Shown here: positions 47,043 through 60,720 of the stretch, in pieces
How positions within the stretch are numbered: position 1 is the first letter of the stretch
Layout of the letters: each line of letters starts with the position of its first letter
Source of the DNA: Salvia splendens
Taxonomy: Eukaryota > Streptophyta > Magnoliopsida > Lamiales > Lamiaceae
DNA: 64,000 nucleotides
Direction: 5' to 3'
Assembly: GCF_004379255.2 (NCBI RefSeq)
Contig: NC_056049.1
Location: 19,018,063 to 19,082,062, forward strand
The notes under the pieces: model-generated
The model's database searches: none
The model's input: the letters and a program-made list of their open reading frames with translations, nothing else
Told to the model about the DNA's origin: nothing
Translations under genes and position numbers: made by a program

Positions 47043-47234
47043 TGTTAGAGCTTGATTGGAAAAAATATTCTTATTCATTACATTATGAACATAGAGGCTA
47101 CAATGTTATATAGGCTAAGGTATTCTATAAATAAGGTAAACCTAAATTATAATAATTACTATGCTATATTTATGGCACAATATTCTCCCGTATAATTCCC
47201 TTAATTTACTGTGATCTCGTGGGATCTTCTAACA
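47043..47234 (-). mobile_element. 3' LTR of a Copia retrotransposon (minus strand), 192 bp
   Basis: Read on the minus strand it starts TGTTAGAAGATCCCACGAGA and ends ...CCAATCAAGCTCTAACA. A polypurine tract, TTGAGGGGGAGTG, directly precedes it. The coding remnant lies upstream at 47247-48387. Confidence 0.85.
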
Positions 47235-47246
47235 CTCCCCCTCAAG

Positions 47247-48387
47247 CTAGGTAGTGGGATTCCCAATACTTAGCTTGCACAGTACTTCGTCGAACGACTT
47301 CGAGTTCACCGCCTTTGTTAAGATATCTGCCAATTGATCTTCAGATTTAACATAAGGCATTTCTACTACTTTGGTTTCAATGTTCTCTTTGATGAAGTGT
47401 CTATCTACCTCCACATGTTTGGTTCTGTCATGTTGTACCGGGTTTTCGGAGATACTTATGGCCGCCTTATTGTCACAAAACAATCTGCATGGAAGAGCCA
47501 GTCGGAGATCCAATTTTGTCATCAACTTTCGTAACCATAATATCCCTGTCAGTCCACTCTTGATTCCTCTGAACTCTGCATCTGTGCTAGATAGAGCTAC
47601 TACCTTCTGCTTCTTACTCCTCCATGTTACGAGGTTCCCCCATAAAGGTAAAGTACCCAGCAGTGAATTTTCGGTCATTTGGGTTCCCTACCCAATCTGC
47701 GTCAGTGAAGCCATGTATCTCCATGTGTCCATGTTTTGCAAACATAAGTCCATGTTTCGCTGTTCCCTTCAAATATCGGACAATCCTCAAGACTGCTTCC
47801 CAATATTCCTGTTGAGGTACATGCCTGAATTGGCTTACCACTCCCACTGCATATGCAATATCTGGCCTCGTATGGGATAGATAGATGAGCTTTCCCACTA
47901 GTCGTTGGTATCTCCCCCTGTCGGTTTGTCTTGCCCCTTCCCTTATCTGTAGTCCGTGATTTTGCTCCATCGGGGTATCTACAGGTTTGCAGTCGACCAT
48001 CCTAACTTCTGCCAATAGATCGAGTACATACTTTTTCTGATTTATAAAAATCTCATTTCTTGACCTTAGCACCTCAATTCCTAAGAAATATTTGAGAAGA
48101 CCGAGATCTTTCATCTCAAATTCATGAAACAGATTCTTCCTCAGTTCGTCTATCTCTTTCTCATCATCTCCGGTAATGATCATGTCTTACACGTATATAA
48201 TCAAACACGTGATCTTGTCGTTCTTCTTCTTGATGAACAATGCATGGTCTGAATTACTCTGGTCGTAGTCGTACTTCTTCATCACTTCTGTAAACCTACC
48301 AAACCATGCCCTTGGGGATTGTTTTAACCCATATAGTGTCTTCTTTAGTTGGCACACTTCCCCATCTAGAAAATCTCCGGAGAAACC
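47247..48387 (-). pseudogene. Copia pol 3' part (reverse transcriptase and RNase H), inactivated
   Basis: Minus strand. From 48387: RT palm with LYGLKQSPRAWF, then the catalytic site in which the expected Y-V-D-D reads Y-V-stop-D (TAA at about 48184-48186). After that come KDLGLLKYFLGIEV, the RT connection TRPDIAYAVGVVSQF and RNase H (DADWVGNPNDRKFTAGY). A one-base loss in a run of G (C run near 47638) shifts frame before the RNase H segment GNLVTWRSKKQKVVALSS. KHVEVDRHFIKE follows, ending at 47247. The 5' part of pol is missing because the Gypsy LTR starts at 48388. Confidence 0.85.
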
Positions 48388-51300
48388 TGTAACATCCCAA
48401 AATTTTTGTGACCTTTATTTAATATATGTCGATTGGATATTTCATTTATGAAATTTAAATTGTTGCTACGTGATTGAGTTTGATTATGTGGAATAAATCG
48501 TCATGGGGGAATTGGAATGAAGTGCTATTTATATTTTAATATGGGAAAAATCAATTTAATTAAGATCATGCATCTTGTTCTAGCCAAATAAAGTGGCTAT
48601 TGTCTGCCCCTCCAATTATTGGAAATTTTATTCTTTCTTGGATTTAATTAATTGTTTTGGGATATTCATCCAAATTAAATCCAAATCAAATTATCCCTAA
48701 ATTGTGCTACATGAAATTTGAACTCTAACCTATTATTTTTGTGAGTTTCGAATATTCTCTTTTTTAATTACGAGGATGAATTAGTTTCTTTGATTTAATT
48801 GGTACCTTGTTGATTACCTTTAGCTATTTTAAATCCAATTAAATCTTGCCACATTTTATTCTCTCACCCTAATTAAATTAAGAGTTGAATTATTGCCTTG
48901 TGGCTAATTAAGCCAATTTTCGCCGCCCCTATTTGTAGAGGAGAATATATTTGCTTCCTATTTTGTGGAATTCCTTTTATTCAATTAAATACCAAATTAA
49001 TACCTAAGTCAAATTAATTGGGGATGTGAATATTTTCCTTCTATTGTGTCTCCATCCCACACTTTTTTTGGCTTAATTTCCTTGTGGAAATTTATTTAAT
49101 TGTTGCCTATTTTATGGGAGTCTTTTCCTATAAAGAAATTACCAAATTTAAATCCTATTCTATTTAATTGAGGATTTAAATAATTTCCTTGTGCACACCA
49201 TCAAAATTTTCGCCCCCTCCCTCATTATTTCCTACTTGGAGATTTAATTTATTTGCTTCCCTTGTTTATGGAATATTCATTGTTTTATTTCCTAAATTGT
49301 GAATCTATTCCTCTCCAAGTAAATACCAAATAAATTCCTTATTGAATTTCTAGCCATAATTTTCAAAAACTTTCCTTCCTTTTAATTGTGGGATTTTATT
49401 TATTGGCCTCTATTTTATTCCTCCACAATTAATTAATTTATTTATTTATGGAATTAAACCTAGGACTATTTAATCACCTAAACTAAACCCTAGCCCCCAT
49501 TCTCCCTCAAATTTTCGTCCACCTCCATCCTCTCCCTCTCTCCACACGCCACTCTCCTCTCCCTCTCTTCATCCTCTCCAAAATTCCTTCCAATTCTTGT
49601 TCTTGCATCCATAGGAGTTTGATTTTCAAGAGTTCCCGACGAATCGTATCAATCTTTGCTTCTACCGTTTGGTTTTCGATTCAAGAAGGTATAATTGAAT
49701 CTTTTCCCTCATCTTCACCATTGAAAACCTTGTTCTTGATTCCTTCATGCATATAGTGAGTGTAGGAATCTTAGATCGCATAATTAATTAGTGGGAATTT
49801 GTGTTTGTATGAGAACATTTGTGGATGTGCGATTTTGATTGAATATGTGTGAGGTTTGGATGATTCATTGGTGAATGATGTGTGAATATACGAGAACATG
49901 ATTGTGAGAACTTTTTGAAGCATGATTGTGTGTTGGAAGCATGAATAATTATGTTTGGATGAATGAGGAATAAACCCTAATTTCGAAATTGTGAAGCCTG
50001 AAAACTGTGACGTTTGGACAGTGGACTCCGACTTGTGTTTGACCAGCCAAACGCTCTTATTTGGACACGAATTTTTAACTAAGAAAATTTTGAGGTGTTT
50101 TCTGTGTTGTGTGTGAATTTCGGCCCCTTTTGACGAAAGATGAATTTTTAATAAATTTTTTGAAGTTGACTGCGCAATTCTGCCAGAAACTTGTATTCTC
50201 GCCCAGAGAGTTTAGTTTTTTATTTGACCGACCAAATGGCCTTATTTTAATTTGAAGTGTCTTCTGTGCTTTGGGAAAATTTCAGCCTCATTGGACATCA
50301 GATGAATATTTGGTAAATTTTTCAATCGAACCACGCAGTACTGCCAGAATTTTTATGTTCCGACCAGAGGGTTGCATTGTTGTTTTGGCTGACCAAATGA
50401 TATGATTTCGGTGTGAAATTTTAACTGGATGAACTTGAATGTGGATACTGTGTAGTGACCAAAATTTAGCTTTATATAAGGTCGGATGGAATTTTGGTGA
50501 TTTTTACAAAACGACTGCGCAGTTCTGCCAGATTTCTGTTTTGTCAAAATAATACTTGTTGCTAAGTTTGGGTGAATTATATGATGTATATATGCTCAAG
50601 GGATGTATCTTATGATGTGATTATGTGTGATACGTTGAGAAATATTATGTCATGTTCTTCCTTATGTTGATGAATGTTGGGATGGGTAATTTAAGAGAAC
50701 GATGAAAGGAACGATAGGACATGCATGATAATTTGTATTGATGGAAGGTTGATTGTGTTGTGGTGTTGGCAAGGGGATTGTGTGTACGTGAGCACAAGGA
50801 ACGAGGGTTTCTTTGAGTTGGGTATTGTGTTGTTTAAGCAAACGAGGTGGGCTTTCTTTTACAAATCTTTATTTTCTGAAAATATGATGTGGTGTTATAA
50901 GGGTGGTTTAACTTGTTATGTCATGCCATGATGTTTTGTTTATGAGATTGTTGCCTAATGCATAGTTCGTCCGAGCTTGCTCCGTTAGGCTATATGACTG
51001 TGTTGTAAAACGAATTCGGGTCTGAGTAGAGCCGCAAACCCTATCAGGCTGTGTACACTGGTGGGATCGTGAGCCGTCCTTGCTAGTCGGCCGGTCTCGT
51101 GGGCGAATAGTGTGACCACATTTTCTTCGCACTGTGGAATGATGATTGTGATTGATGGATTGTTGAGAAAATGGGGAGATTGTTTGACTGGCCAGTCTAT
51201 GAAACGTTTTTGTGTTCTCGATGATATTTCTTAACTACATGTAAAACTCAAGATCACTGGTATGGATGACATAACTGATATAAAATGTTTTCGGCATGAG

Positions 51301-51874
51301 CCCATTGAGTACAACAAGTACTCAGCCCTGCATATGTTTTCCCTATGTGCAGGTTGAGCGAGATGTTGCGATGGATGTTGAGTCGGCCTAGGAATTTTGG
51401 ATGCGTTGTGTCCTCATACATAGGCGTCATCCTATGACTCTCTTGATAACCTATTTCCGCTGCTATTATTGAAACTGTGTCGCAAGAATTTATTTTATTT
51501 CGTACGATTTTTTTGTCTTGTCAAATACTTTGAGACTTTAACCCGGTGCTTACTTCGTTACTCTAAAATGGTTTTCGTAAACTAAAACAAGTGTTCTTTT
51601 AGGAGTTAATTGGATTTTTTATATTTATTTTTCCGCTGTTTTCTTTGAAAAATTGTTTGCTAGAAATCTCCGCACTATTTGATATTGTAATTATGACATT
51701 AAGTATTTTGAACTAAAATCCGTTGCTTAACTTTTCAATGAACTAAAATATTCTCCTTCTTAAGTTAATTGGGTCTTTCATATGAACTGTCGTCCTTTAA
51801 ATGTTGTCATTTATTGCTATCCCTTGGTCACGATCGCCTCGTTTATAGTACCCCTAGCATGGTCGGTCGTGACA
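48388..51874 (+). mobile_element. 5' LTR of a Gypsy (Tekay-like) retrotransposon, 3.49 kb
   Basis: It begins TGTAACATCCCAAAATTTTT and ends ...GGTCGGTCGTGACA. The same first 150 bp recurs at 58976 as the 3' LTR. The body contains a leader-like stretch (CTCTCCCTCTCTCCACACGC near 49530). Three related ~180-bp segments with CTGCCAGAA and GACCAGCCAAA lie between 50000 and 50560. The CCCTATGTGCAGGTTGAGCG signature near 51340 is shared with the solo LTR at 36324. Confidence 0.85.
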
Positions 51875-51877
51875 GAG

Positions 51878-51889
51878 TGGTATCAGAGC
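51878..51889 (+). other. Primer-binding site of the Gypsy element
   Basis: TGGTATCAGAGC, complementary to the 3' end of plant initiator tRNA-Met, lies three bases after the LTR end. This fixes the element's plus orientation. Confidence 0.9.
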
Positions 51890-54800
51890 TTCGTTCTTTC
51901 GCTCTGGTCCGAGAGTCTTCTTTCACCTTAAGTCTAGAATAGTAAACCTTAAACTAGAAGTGTCACGAAGGCTCAACATCCAAAGCATCGCGCTCAACCA
52001 AAGAAAGTGAGGTATGTTTTAAGTTGTTGAAAGAATGTGAGATCGATGTATAAAATTGATGAGGATATGATGAGGATGTTTTGGCAAGTGTACGCATGTG
52101 AATAAACGTTACGTGTGAAAATGATACTGTGATGATATGATTATGTGGAACATGAGCATGATTGGCATGATGATCTAAATAAGTGTTATATGTGTGAAAA
52201 TGATATTGTGATAGTGTGATTATGGGGAATATGAGCATGATTGGCAAGATGATCTAAGCACGTGTTGTATGTGCGAATATGATATTGTTATGGTATGATT
52301 ATGTGGGACATGAGCAAGATTGGTATGATGACTTAAGTATGTGTTATATGTGTGAAAGTACTACGACGTGAGCATGTGAACATAGTGTTAGGGTTTGTAT
52401 ACTAGAAATCATCTTTCGAGTGATTGAATACTGTAAAACTCTAATAATTATTTTCCAATGAATGCAACAGATTATTTTTGTCATAATGTTGTTATGTTTT
52501 ACATTTAATGGATGTTTATTGCATATTTAAATGTATAAGCGAACATAACATAAGTCTAAGTCTTTGCGCTCAATTTAAGGTACGCGGTCAGTTCTGAACA
52601 AAGAGAAATAAGAATTTCACAACCCAGATAGACCTAGACTACCTATCGTGAAAGGTTGCAATGTCAGTCCGATTATTTCTAAGCCTTATTGAAATATGAT
52701 GACGTTGGTGTGGTATAGCACTGAATGGATCTAACAGCAAGACGAATCTTTATGCTATCTACTGAAAGACGAGGTCTTGATAATTAATTTCTTAATCAAT
52801 GTACATTAGCATTAACCATACGATATTGAGTATCTACTACTTTGACTTACCAAAGGTGCGGGTTTTTCATCACCCAACGATCTAGGTATATTGGGTAGTG
52901 GTGATCATTGTCTAGCGGTGCTAGGATTGCTATTATTTTGAATCGTGCGCGAGGAGAGTCTCGTTTGATAACATCCACAAGAGGAGCTCGAAACGATGTT
53001 TTATTATTCGGAACCTAGCTAGTTAGAGTTTAATTACTCTATGAATAATAAATAAGAGTTTCTTGCTAAGTCCACTCTTTGAGAATAAAATATGTTAATT
53101 AATTAAGTCCATAGCAAACATTAATTAATTGATGGATGTTTCTATGTTAAGCGCGGGAAATGAATTAAACAAATAAAAGGAAACTCGGAATACTTGTAAT
53201 TTTGGATTTGGAAAGGCAGTGCAATATTACTTCTGTAGTGGCTGCTTGTAATATTCCAATATAAGCTTATATTAAATTATGGGTTCAATTTAATTAGTAA
53301 AAAGCTAATTGGGTAAGGCCATGTCCAAATTCTTCCTTAGATCCCTGACTGGGCCCAATATGTGACTTAATATAAATAAGAGAATAAAGGACACAGAAAA
53401 CATAATTATTGTAGCAAGAATTTTCGTCCCCCATTCGAAAATTGCTCTCTCCGTGAGCTGAGTTCTGTCTTCATTATTCGAGTCCTAGTATTCTGGTGAG
53501 ATTTACCCACACAAATATCAATATACAGTCCGGGACACCAGTCAGAAGATCAGAGGTCGAGTACTGAAGATCTTCACGTGGAGACAGAGCAAGCCATCAT
53601 CGATTCTTGATTGAATCAACGAGGTAAATTGGCTAATTCCGTAGTGAGCATGTTTTAATTCAAGTTATGAGCATGATACATGTGATAATTACGCGAATAG
53701 AATTTGTCTAAATAATCTGCTAAATAAATCAATTTTATGTGATCTGATCTCGTGCACGCTTCCGCTGCCAACCCCTTCACATGGAATGATGGAGTGTTTT
53801 ACATAAAGGACGGAAGTGGATGAGTTGTTTTGAGAATGTTAAATTTTTTTTTGAAAAAAAATGTGTAATCTAAGAATGTTGTTTCAAACATATATGTGAA
53901 GCGCATGAGTGTTTTGTTTGGAATACAAATGTTTTATGAGCTTTGAAAGATTTGCATAGTTTGATATGTAGAAAAAAATGGAAAAGGATTTTGTGGTTGA
54001 TGTTTTGTAATATTAATGACTAGTTGTTCTAGTGGAGTTTGATTGAGGAAAAATGTTTATGTTGTGGAAAGTTGTTGAAATTTTTTTTAAAAGAAAAAAA
54101 AATATCTTTGAACTTTAAATGAAAACATTTTAGTTCTTTCTTTTGGGAAAATTTATTTGATCAATGGAAAATGTTGTGTTTATGATTTGTTCAAAAAAAA
54201 AATAATTACCTTTTCGTTTGGAAAATTGAGCCATGGAAATTGATGTTATGTATGTTATGAGGTGCGAAGTATGATGCGGAGTGTTTTATACGAGTGATGA
54301 AAGTTGATGCGAAAGTACGTTTTAGTTTGAGTCAAAACTTTTACTTTAAAATTGAGATGTGGGAAATTTTTTTTGGAAGGCGTGAAAGTGTAAAGAAATT
54401 TTGTTTCAAAAGTTTTGAATATAATTGTGAAGTTCGAAAGTGTTTCGCTATGGAATGTGAAAATGTTGTGTATTTATCTTGAGGTTTGAATGACGTAAAT
54501 TGTGGTAGATGTTGATCTATGAGATGGCGAATTGTGTTGTGAACTTAGAGTACCTGAAATATAAGCCTAGTTGACTGCGCGAATCACAGTTCTAATTTGA
54601 AAACTTAACTATTGCTTCTCTGAGCAATGAATCGTACGAGAACATGAAAGTTGAGGCAAACCCTTAAGTCAAGGTGCGAGACAAGAAGAGCTGAAGCTAA
54701 GTGATATTTTCATGCAACGACTAGCGGTCATACTCGCGATTTAAATTAGTACAGTGTAATCTTGCGTAAGTGGCAACACGATGGAGATGACCTTCATACC

Positions 54801-56096
54801 CTGCTAAGGAGCACGAGGATGACAACAATATCCTACGAGGATAATCTTTATGACATGCAGAGAACTTTATGAAGATATGGACTCCGCCTATCAATATTAG
54901 TGGCACTGACACGAAGAATCCCAACGTGGAATCCACAGTTCTTAGAGCGATGATACCAGTCTCGGCTTGCGAAAGATGAACGAGGTGGTGCGACTTTAAT
55001 AGCTATAACAAACTAATTTAATCAATAGTTCTTACTTGTATTATAAGAAGTTATTTTTCAGGACCTTTCAAATAACCGTGAGCCCTTGTCTATTTAACAG
55101 CTTGTTTCATTCACCCCTTGCAAGTGATGCATATTATTTCTTTTCCTCCATTGAGTCATAACTCACTTTCAATTCTTGGAAAGTGGTGTTGTCTTCATGA
55201 CTTTGGACAATTGGATTGATTGTAGTCTTCTTTGACTTATTATTTATACGAACAATATTTTGACTTTGTGAGCCTTTGCTATTGAACTTCATTCCTAAGG
55301 CTGCTTGCAGTCATGTCCTTCAATATAGGCACGTTTCACAGACATGTTTTCTATGGGATATTCTTCTTTGAACTTTTGTTCAGCTTTTCATTTTGTAACC
55401 ATGTCTGTGTCAAGTTCTTTCTCATAGAGTGAAATTCTTTTGGTTCGGTTCCACTATATGTATTCTTTCCATAATAGAACCATTGTTTTTACAAAACAAA
55501 GTTAAGGCATACATTTTGTACCTTGCCTTAATAAACTTAATCCACTTGATTTTTTTTTCAAAAGCCCCTTTGACTTTGGTTGCCTTTCACAAACATATGA
55601 ACCCCTTGATGTGATTATATTATTCCACATTATGATATTCGTTGAACCATGATCAGTACCGCTTTGTGACAACTGCCTACATTTCTCAATCCTCATACAA
55701 CTGATCATTTTTTTTTCTCAACCCTATAAGTCATTATCCATTGATATGTGGACCTTTCAAATTTGGTCGAACAACTGAATTATCTTGTATGGTAGCCTAC
55801 TATGAGAATTGACTTTAATTCGACTCCATCCCATATTCATGATCTATCTTATGTTCTTTCAAGCTCCGTGGGGATGATCATAACCAATTGTTACAATTCG
55901 AAATCGGTTCATATCCAAGTTAAAACTGTTTGATTAAACTTTGAGTTCTTGATACATATTCCGAGTTCTTGATGCAACATTTGCAAGGGGAGGCAAATTT
56001 CTTTTCGAGCCCCTGGCGACGAGCCGACTATCTTGTATGGAATTTCTTTAAATCAACGAACCTCCATAATCTCTACTTTGCAAGCAACCACCATGA
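51890..56096 (+). pseudogene. Gypsy leader and lost gag-protease region
   Basis: No gag, CCHC knuckle or protease motif can be read in any frame. 52108-52360 is an imperfect ~80-bp tandem repeat (TGAAAATGATATTGTGAT, TGAGCATGATTGGCA; about three copies). A Copia-like solo LTR interrupts at 52386. 53785-56096 is AT-rich, decayed sequence; a stretch near 54875 (TGGACTCCGCCTATCAATAT) might be a gag relic but I cannot confirm it. Confidence 0.5.
52386..53779 (+). mobile_element. Solo LTR, probably Copia, 1.39 kb
   Basis: It begins TGTTAGGGTTTGTATACTAG and ends ...CGCTTCCGCTGCCAACCCCTTCA. The flanking 5-mers CATAG (52381-52385) and CATGG (53780-53784) are a near-perfect target duplication. It has no coding sequence and lies within the Gypsy internal region. 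Confidence 0.75.
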
Positions 56097-58931
56097 TCAG
56101 AAAAAGGGCGTCCGGCGTATCTTGTGTACTTGAATGGAGAGGAGAAGAAGGACTTGAAAGTGGAAGACATAGCAATAGTACGAGACTTTCCCGATGTGTT
56201 CCCTGAAACCTTACCTGGACTGCCTCCCGACAGACAAGTAGAGTTTATCATCGACTTAGAACCCGGATCTACGCCAGTATCGAAAGCACCATACCGAATG
56301 GCCCCTAAAGAGTTGGCTGAATTGAAGATTCAGTTGCAAGAACTGCTAGATTTGGGATTTATCCGACCTAGTGTATCACCATGGGAAGCGCATGTGTTGT
56401 TCGTAAAGAAAAATGATGGAACGATGAGGATGTGCATCGACTATCGTGAGCTCAACAAGTTGACCTTGAAGAATAAGTACCCACTGCCAAGAATCGACGA
56501 CTTGTTTGACCAACTTCGAGGAGCGGGCGTATTTTTGAAAATGGACATGGGGTCGGGGTATCATCAATTAAAGGTCCGACGAGAGCATGTGCCTAAGACT
56601 GCTTTTCGCACTCGTTATGGCCATTATGAATTCGTTGTGATGCCATTTGGACTTACTAACGCCTCGGTAGTTTTCATGGACTTGATGAACCGAGTTTTTC
56701 ACGAGTATCTCGATAAGTTTGTGTTAGTCTTCATTGATGATGTGTTGGTATACTCGAAGAACGAGGAGGAGCATGGATGGCACCTGCAAACTGTGTTGGA
56801 AACGTTACAAAAAGAGAAGCTTTATGCCAAGTTCAATAAGAGTGAGTTTTGGTTGACTCGAGTGAACTTTCTTGGTCCTATCGTGACGGCTAATGGAATT
56901 CAAGAGGACCCAGTGAAGGTCGAGGCTCTGCAAAATCGGAAGTCACCAAAAACGCCGAGTGAAATTCGCAGTTTCTTGGGATTGGCAGGATACTACAAAT
57001 GTTTCATCGAGGGATTCTCTAACATCGCGAGACCGATGACGCAACTGTTAAAGAAAGGAATCAAAGTGGTTTGGACGCCGGAGTGCGAGGCGAATTTCCA
57101 ACTGTTGAAGGAGAAGTTGACGACAGCACCGGTCCTAGTCGTGCCGACAACCGACAAAGACTTCGCCGTCTATACTAATGCATCAAAAGTAGAACTTGGA
57201 TGCGTGTTGATGCAAGATGGGAAAGTGATAGCATACGCTTCCCGACAGTTGAGACCGAATGAATTGAATTTTCCGGCTCATGATTTGGAGTTAGCAATAG
57301 TGGTGCATGCACTGAAAATTTGGAGACACCATCTCTATGGAGTAAGATGCGAGATATATACGGATCACAAGAGTCTCAAATTGGCTTATTTCCTAACGCA
57401 AGAGGAAGCATTGATTCGCGAATTCGATAGAATGAGATTGGAAATAGTAAAAGTACCCGAGACAGTAGGAGGAAGAATAGCGACGCTAGTGATTGAGCCA
57501 GATTTGAGAACCAAGCTCATAGAAGCCCAACGACGTGATGAAAAGTTAGAAGAATTACGTGTGAAGGTGAGAGCCGAGAAGCTCGATCATTACCGTGAGG
57601 AGGCGGATAATGCTTTGACATACGATGGACGATTGTGTGTGCCGAGCGATGAGGCGCTAAAAGATGAGATTTTGAGTGAAGCACACGACACGCCTTACAC
57701 TACTCACCCCGGAAACACGAAGATGTATCGAGACTTGAAACAGCATTTTTGGCGGAATGGAATGAAAGGGGACGTAGCATCGTATGCGAAGCGATGTCTA
57801 GCATGTCAACAAGTGAAGGCCTTACACCAACGGCCATATGGGAATTTGCAACCGCTTGAAATTCCCGAATGGAAGTGGGAGCATCTAGCCATGGATTTCG
57901 TGACGGGTTTGCCAACGTCACAAAAGGGCAACACTGCGATTTGGGTGATCATCGATCGACTAACTAAAAGCGCACACTTTTTACCAATTTGAATCACTTA
58001 TGGCGCGGACAAATTAGCAAAGCTCTACGTGAATGAGATTGTTCGTTTGCATGGGGTGCCAAAGACCATTGTGTCCGACCGTGATACGAAGTTCACATCA
58101 AAGTTTTGGATGAGTTTGCAACGGGAATTGGGCACACAACTGAACTTCAGCACTGCTTATCACCCGCAATCGGATGGACAGTCAGAGAGGACGATTCAAA
58201 CGCTTGAGGATATGCTGCGAGCCGTTGTCTTAGATCGAGGGGAAAGTTGGGAAACTGTTCTACCATTGGTTGAATTCGCCACAACAATAGCTACCAAGCG
58301 ACGATCAATATGGCGCCGTATGAAGCTTTATATGGAAGGAAGTGTCAATCCCCACTATATTGGGATGAAGTTGGCGAGAGGAAGATGTTAGGACCCCGAC
58401 GGTATAAACAAAATGACTGAAATTGTGCATCAAATCCGCGTAAGGATCAAGGAAGCTCAAGATAGGCAGAAGTCGCATGCTGACGTGCGTCGAACGGAAA
58501 TCAAATTCGATGTCGGTGACAAAGTATTTTTGAATGTATCCCCGGCGAAAGGAGTTGTGAGGTTTGGAGTGAAGGGCAAGTTGAAACCGCGTTTTGTAGG
58601 GCCGTACGAGATTATCGATGAAGTAGGTCCTATAGCGTATCGTTTGGCGTTACCTCCCAGTTTTGGGAATGTGCACAACGTGTTCCATGTGTCGCAGTTG
58701 CGCAAGTACGTGTTCGACCCCAAGCATGTGATTCATCAAGAGGAAGTGATCCTAACCCCCGACATGGGTTACGAGGAAAGGCCAGAGGCAATCCTAGATC
58801 GGAAGGTGCAAGAGTTGCGAAACAAGTCGATAGCATCCGTGAAAGTGTTGTGGAAACACCATGGTCCCGAGGAAGCCACATGGGAGTTAGAAGATAGAAT
58901 GAAAGTAAAGTACCCCGAGTTGTTTATGTGA
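56097..58931 (+). pseudogene. Gypsy (Tekay-like chromovirus) pol remnant: RT, RNase H, integrase, chromodomain
   Basis: The frame opens after a TGA at 56094 without an [33 protein letters not shown] (near 56730). RNase H: VYTNASK, where the catalytic Asp is Asn (AAT at 57177). Integrase: HHCC zinc finger ([12 protein letters not shown]...CLACQQVK), first catalytic Asp in [12 protein letters not shown] at 57990-57992 interrupts the integrase core in frame. The core resumes with TIVSDRDTKFTSKFW and SDGQSERTIQTLEDML. A frameshift near 58280 and a second near 58385-58413 follow. The last segment (to 58931) has the GPY/F-like region and a chromodomain-like end (KVLWKHHGPEEATWELED). It is not functional. 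Confidence 0.85.
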
Positions 58932-58957
58932 GACGATCAAATTTTGGGATGAAATTT

Positions 58958-59134
58958 CTGTTAAGAAGGGAAGGATGTAACATCCCAAAATTTTTGTGAC
59001 CTTTATTTAATATATGTCGATTGGAAATTTCATTTATGAAATTTAAATTGTTGCTACGTGATTGAGATTGATTATGTGGAATAAATCGTCATGGGGGAAT
59101 TGGAATGAAGTGCTATTTATATTTTAATGTGGGG
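58958..59134 (+). mobile_element. Polypurine tract and start of the 3' Gypsy LTR
   Basis: AAGAAGGGAAGGA precedes TGTAACATCCC at 58976. The LTR matches 48388-48535 nearly base for base. It is interrupted at 59134 by a solo LTR. Confidence 0.85.
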
Positions 59135-60720
59135 TGAAGTGAGGCTTGTGTGTTGTATATAAATGCGATGCGCTATGCTTCTGGTATTATGCTAGGTCGA
59201 GATGCCAAGTCCTATGAATCCACTAGATCACTTGGTCTAGGAACTCAAGAGAACACGGAATGCTCCGTCGTTGGGCACACTACACTCCCCTTCAAAGATC
59301 CCTCAACCCGAATACTATGATTTAGTATAGAGAAGCAGGGGTCGATCCCACGAAGATGGACACGTAAGAAAGCATTTAGAAACTCTGGACAAGGGCGGCT
59401 GCTGCCACACAAACTGGGTTGAGGTTTAACTATGACTAGACCTAGGTAAGAAATGTAAACACTAGACCTAGGAAACTGTAAACATGCTGAGATCAAACAT
59501 CATCACAACTACGGGATATTAAATTTACTTCCTAGACCGTGTAAATGACTACTTAATAAAAGCAGACAGAAAGCATATAACAGTGGGGATCATAATTCCA
59601 AAATTAGCAAGTACGACAGAAAAGCTGCAAATAACAAACTGAAACTCTAACTAACAACGACATGCATTCTTTTAACTGAATCAAACACGAAGATGGAGAA
59701 AATAGAGCACGTACCTAGATTCGAACAGAATATAAAAGTTGGGTCGTCGGAAACTTGCAACAAACCGGAAATAACAATAATCTACATTCACTAGACGGAA
59801 TGAAATGAAAATACGAAGGCTAGGCATAAATTTAAACCAACTCTGCTCGGATTCACGTCGGATGCTTAATCCACTCCGGATCCAAGCGATCCGAACCAAA
59901 CAACAACCTCAATCAACTCCTTAACTTCCGATCTAACAGATCTAAACCGATCAACAACGAATTCAAACGATTCCACTCAACTCAGCTACAATACCAAATT
60001 CAAACCTCCAATTCAACCACCAACAAACTCTGATCAACCCGATCCAGCCATAATCTGCACAGATTCAGAGAACAATTGCGAAACACATCCAACACAAGTA
60101 AACTAACTCAAACTCCAGAAAATCACAGAAGTGAAATCAGAAATCAACATCAACGACATGACAAAAAATTAAACTTGCATTAAACACAGAAATATTCGGT
60201 AAAAACAGAGGGCCGAGCTCCGAACAGCGAAGCTCGGTGAAATCCACAAAATATGAGAAAGTAAAATGGAACTTGTTTCTTCGCCCTCGACATGATGGTG
60301 TTACAACCCAACTGAAATACGAGAAAGTGAAAAGTGAACCCAAAACGCAAACCACCCCAATTTCCCTCTAAGAACCCAAGTGTATAAAAGAAAAGTGAGC
60401 TACGAGCCACAGACTGTTAATGAGGCCTCCACCGAGAAGGTCCCACCAGAATGCATGCTTCCTTCATTATATAGGCGCGGACTTAATCTTCTGGAACCTT
60501 CGTAGGAGTCTCCATTCTACCCTCCGACTCCGAGATTTCCTCCGTCTTGCAATTTCCTTCATAATGCTCACTTCTTCGCCAGTTTCCTCGGACATGTGAT
60601 TGTCCTTTTCTTTTCCTGGACCTGGCGAAATTCTTCTACACACCTGGCTTAAAACGTGTGTTAGACCCAGTAAATCATCGAATTTATCCCCTAGACCTAT
60701 GCATGAAATTAGCCTTATCA
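59135..60720 (-). mobile_element. Solo LTR (minus-strand orientation) with perfect TGGGG target duplication
   Basis: TGAAGTGAGGCTTGTGTG...AGCCTTATCA has TG/CA borders and is flanked by TGGGG at 59130-59134 and 60721-60725. A TATATAAT box on the minus strand near 60465, with CGCGCC upstream, gives the orientation. The interior holds CACGAAGATGGACACG and GGGGTCGATCCCAC, phrases often seen near the start of Tat/Athila-type elements. There is no coding sequence. Confidence 0.75.

Noticed and set aside
47371..47880. 169-residue plus-strand frame opposite the Copia pol remnant
   Set aside because: It is the antisense shadow of the RT/RNase H coding sequence.
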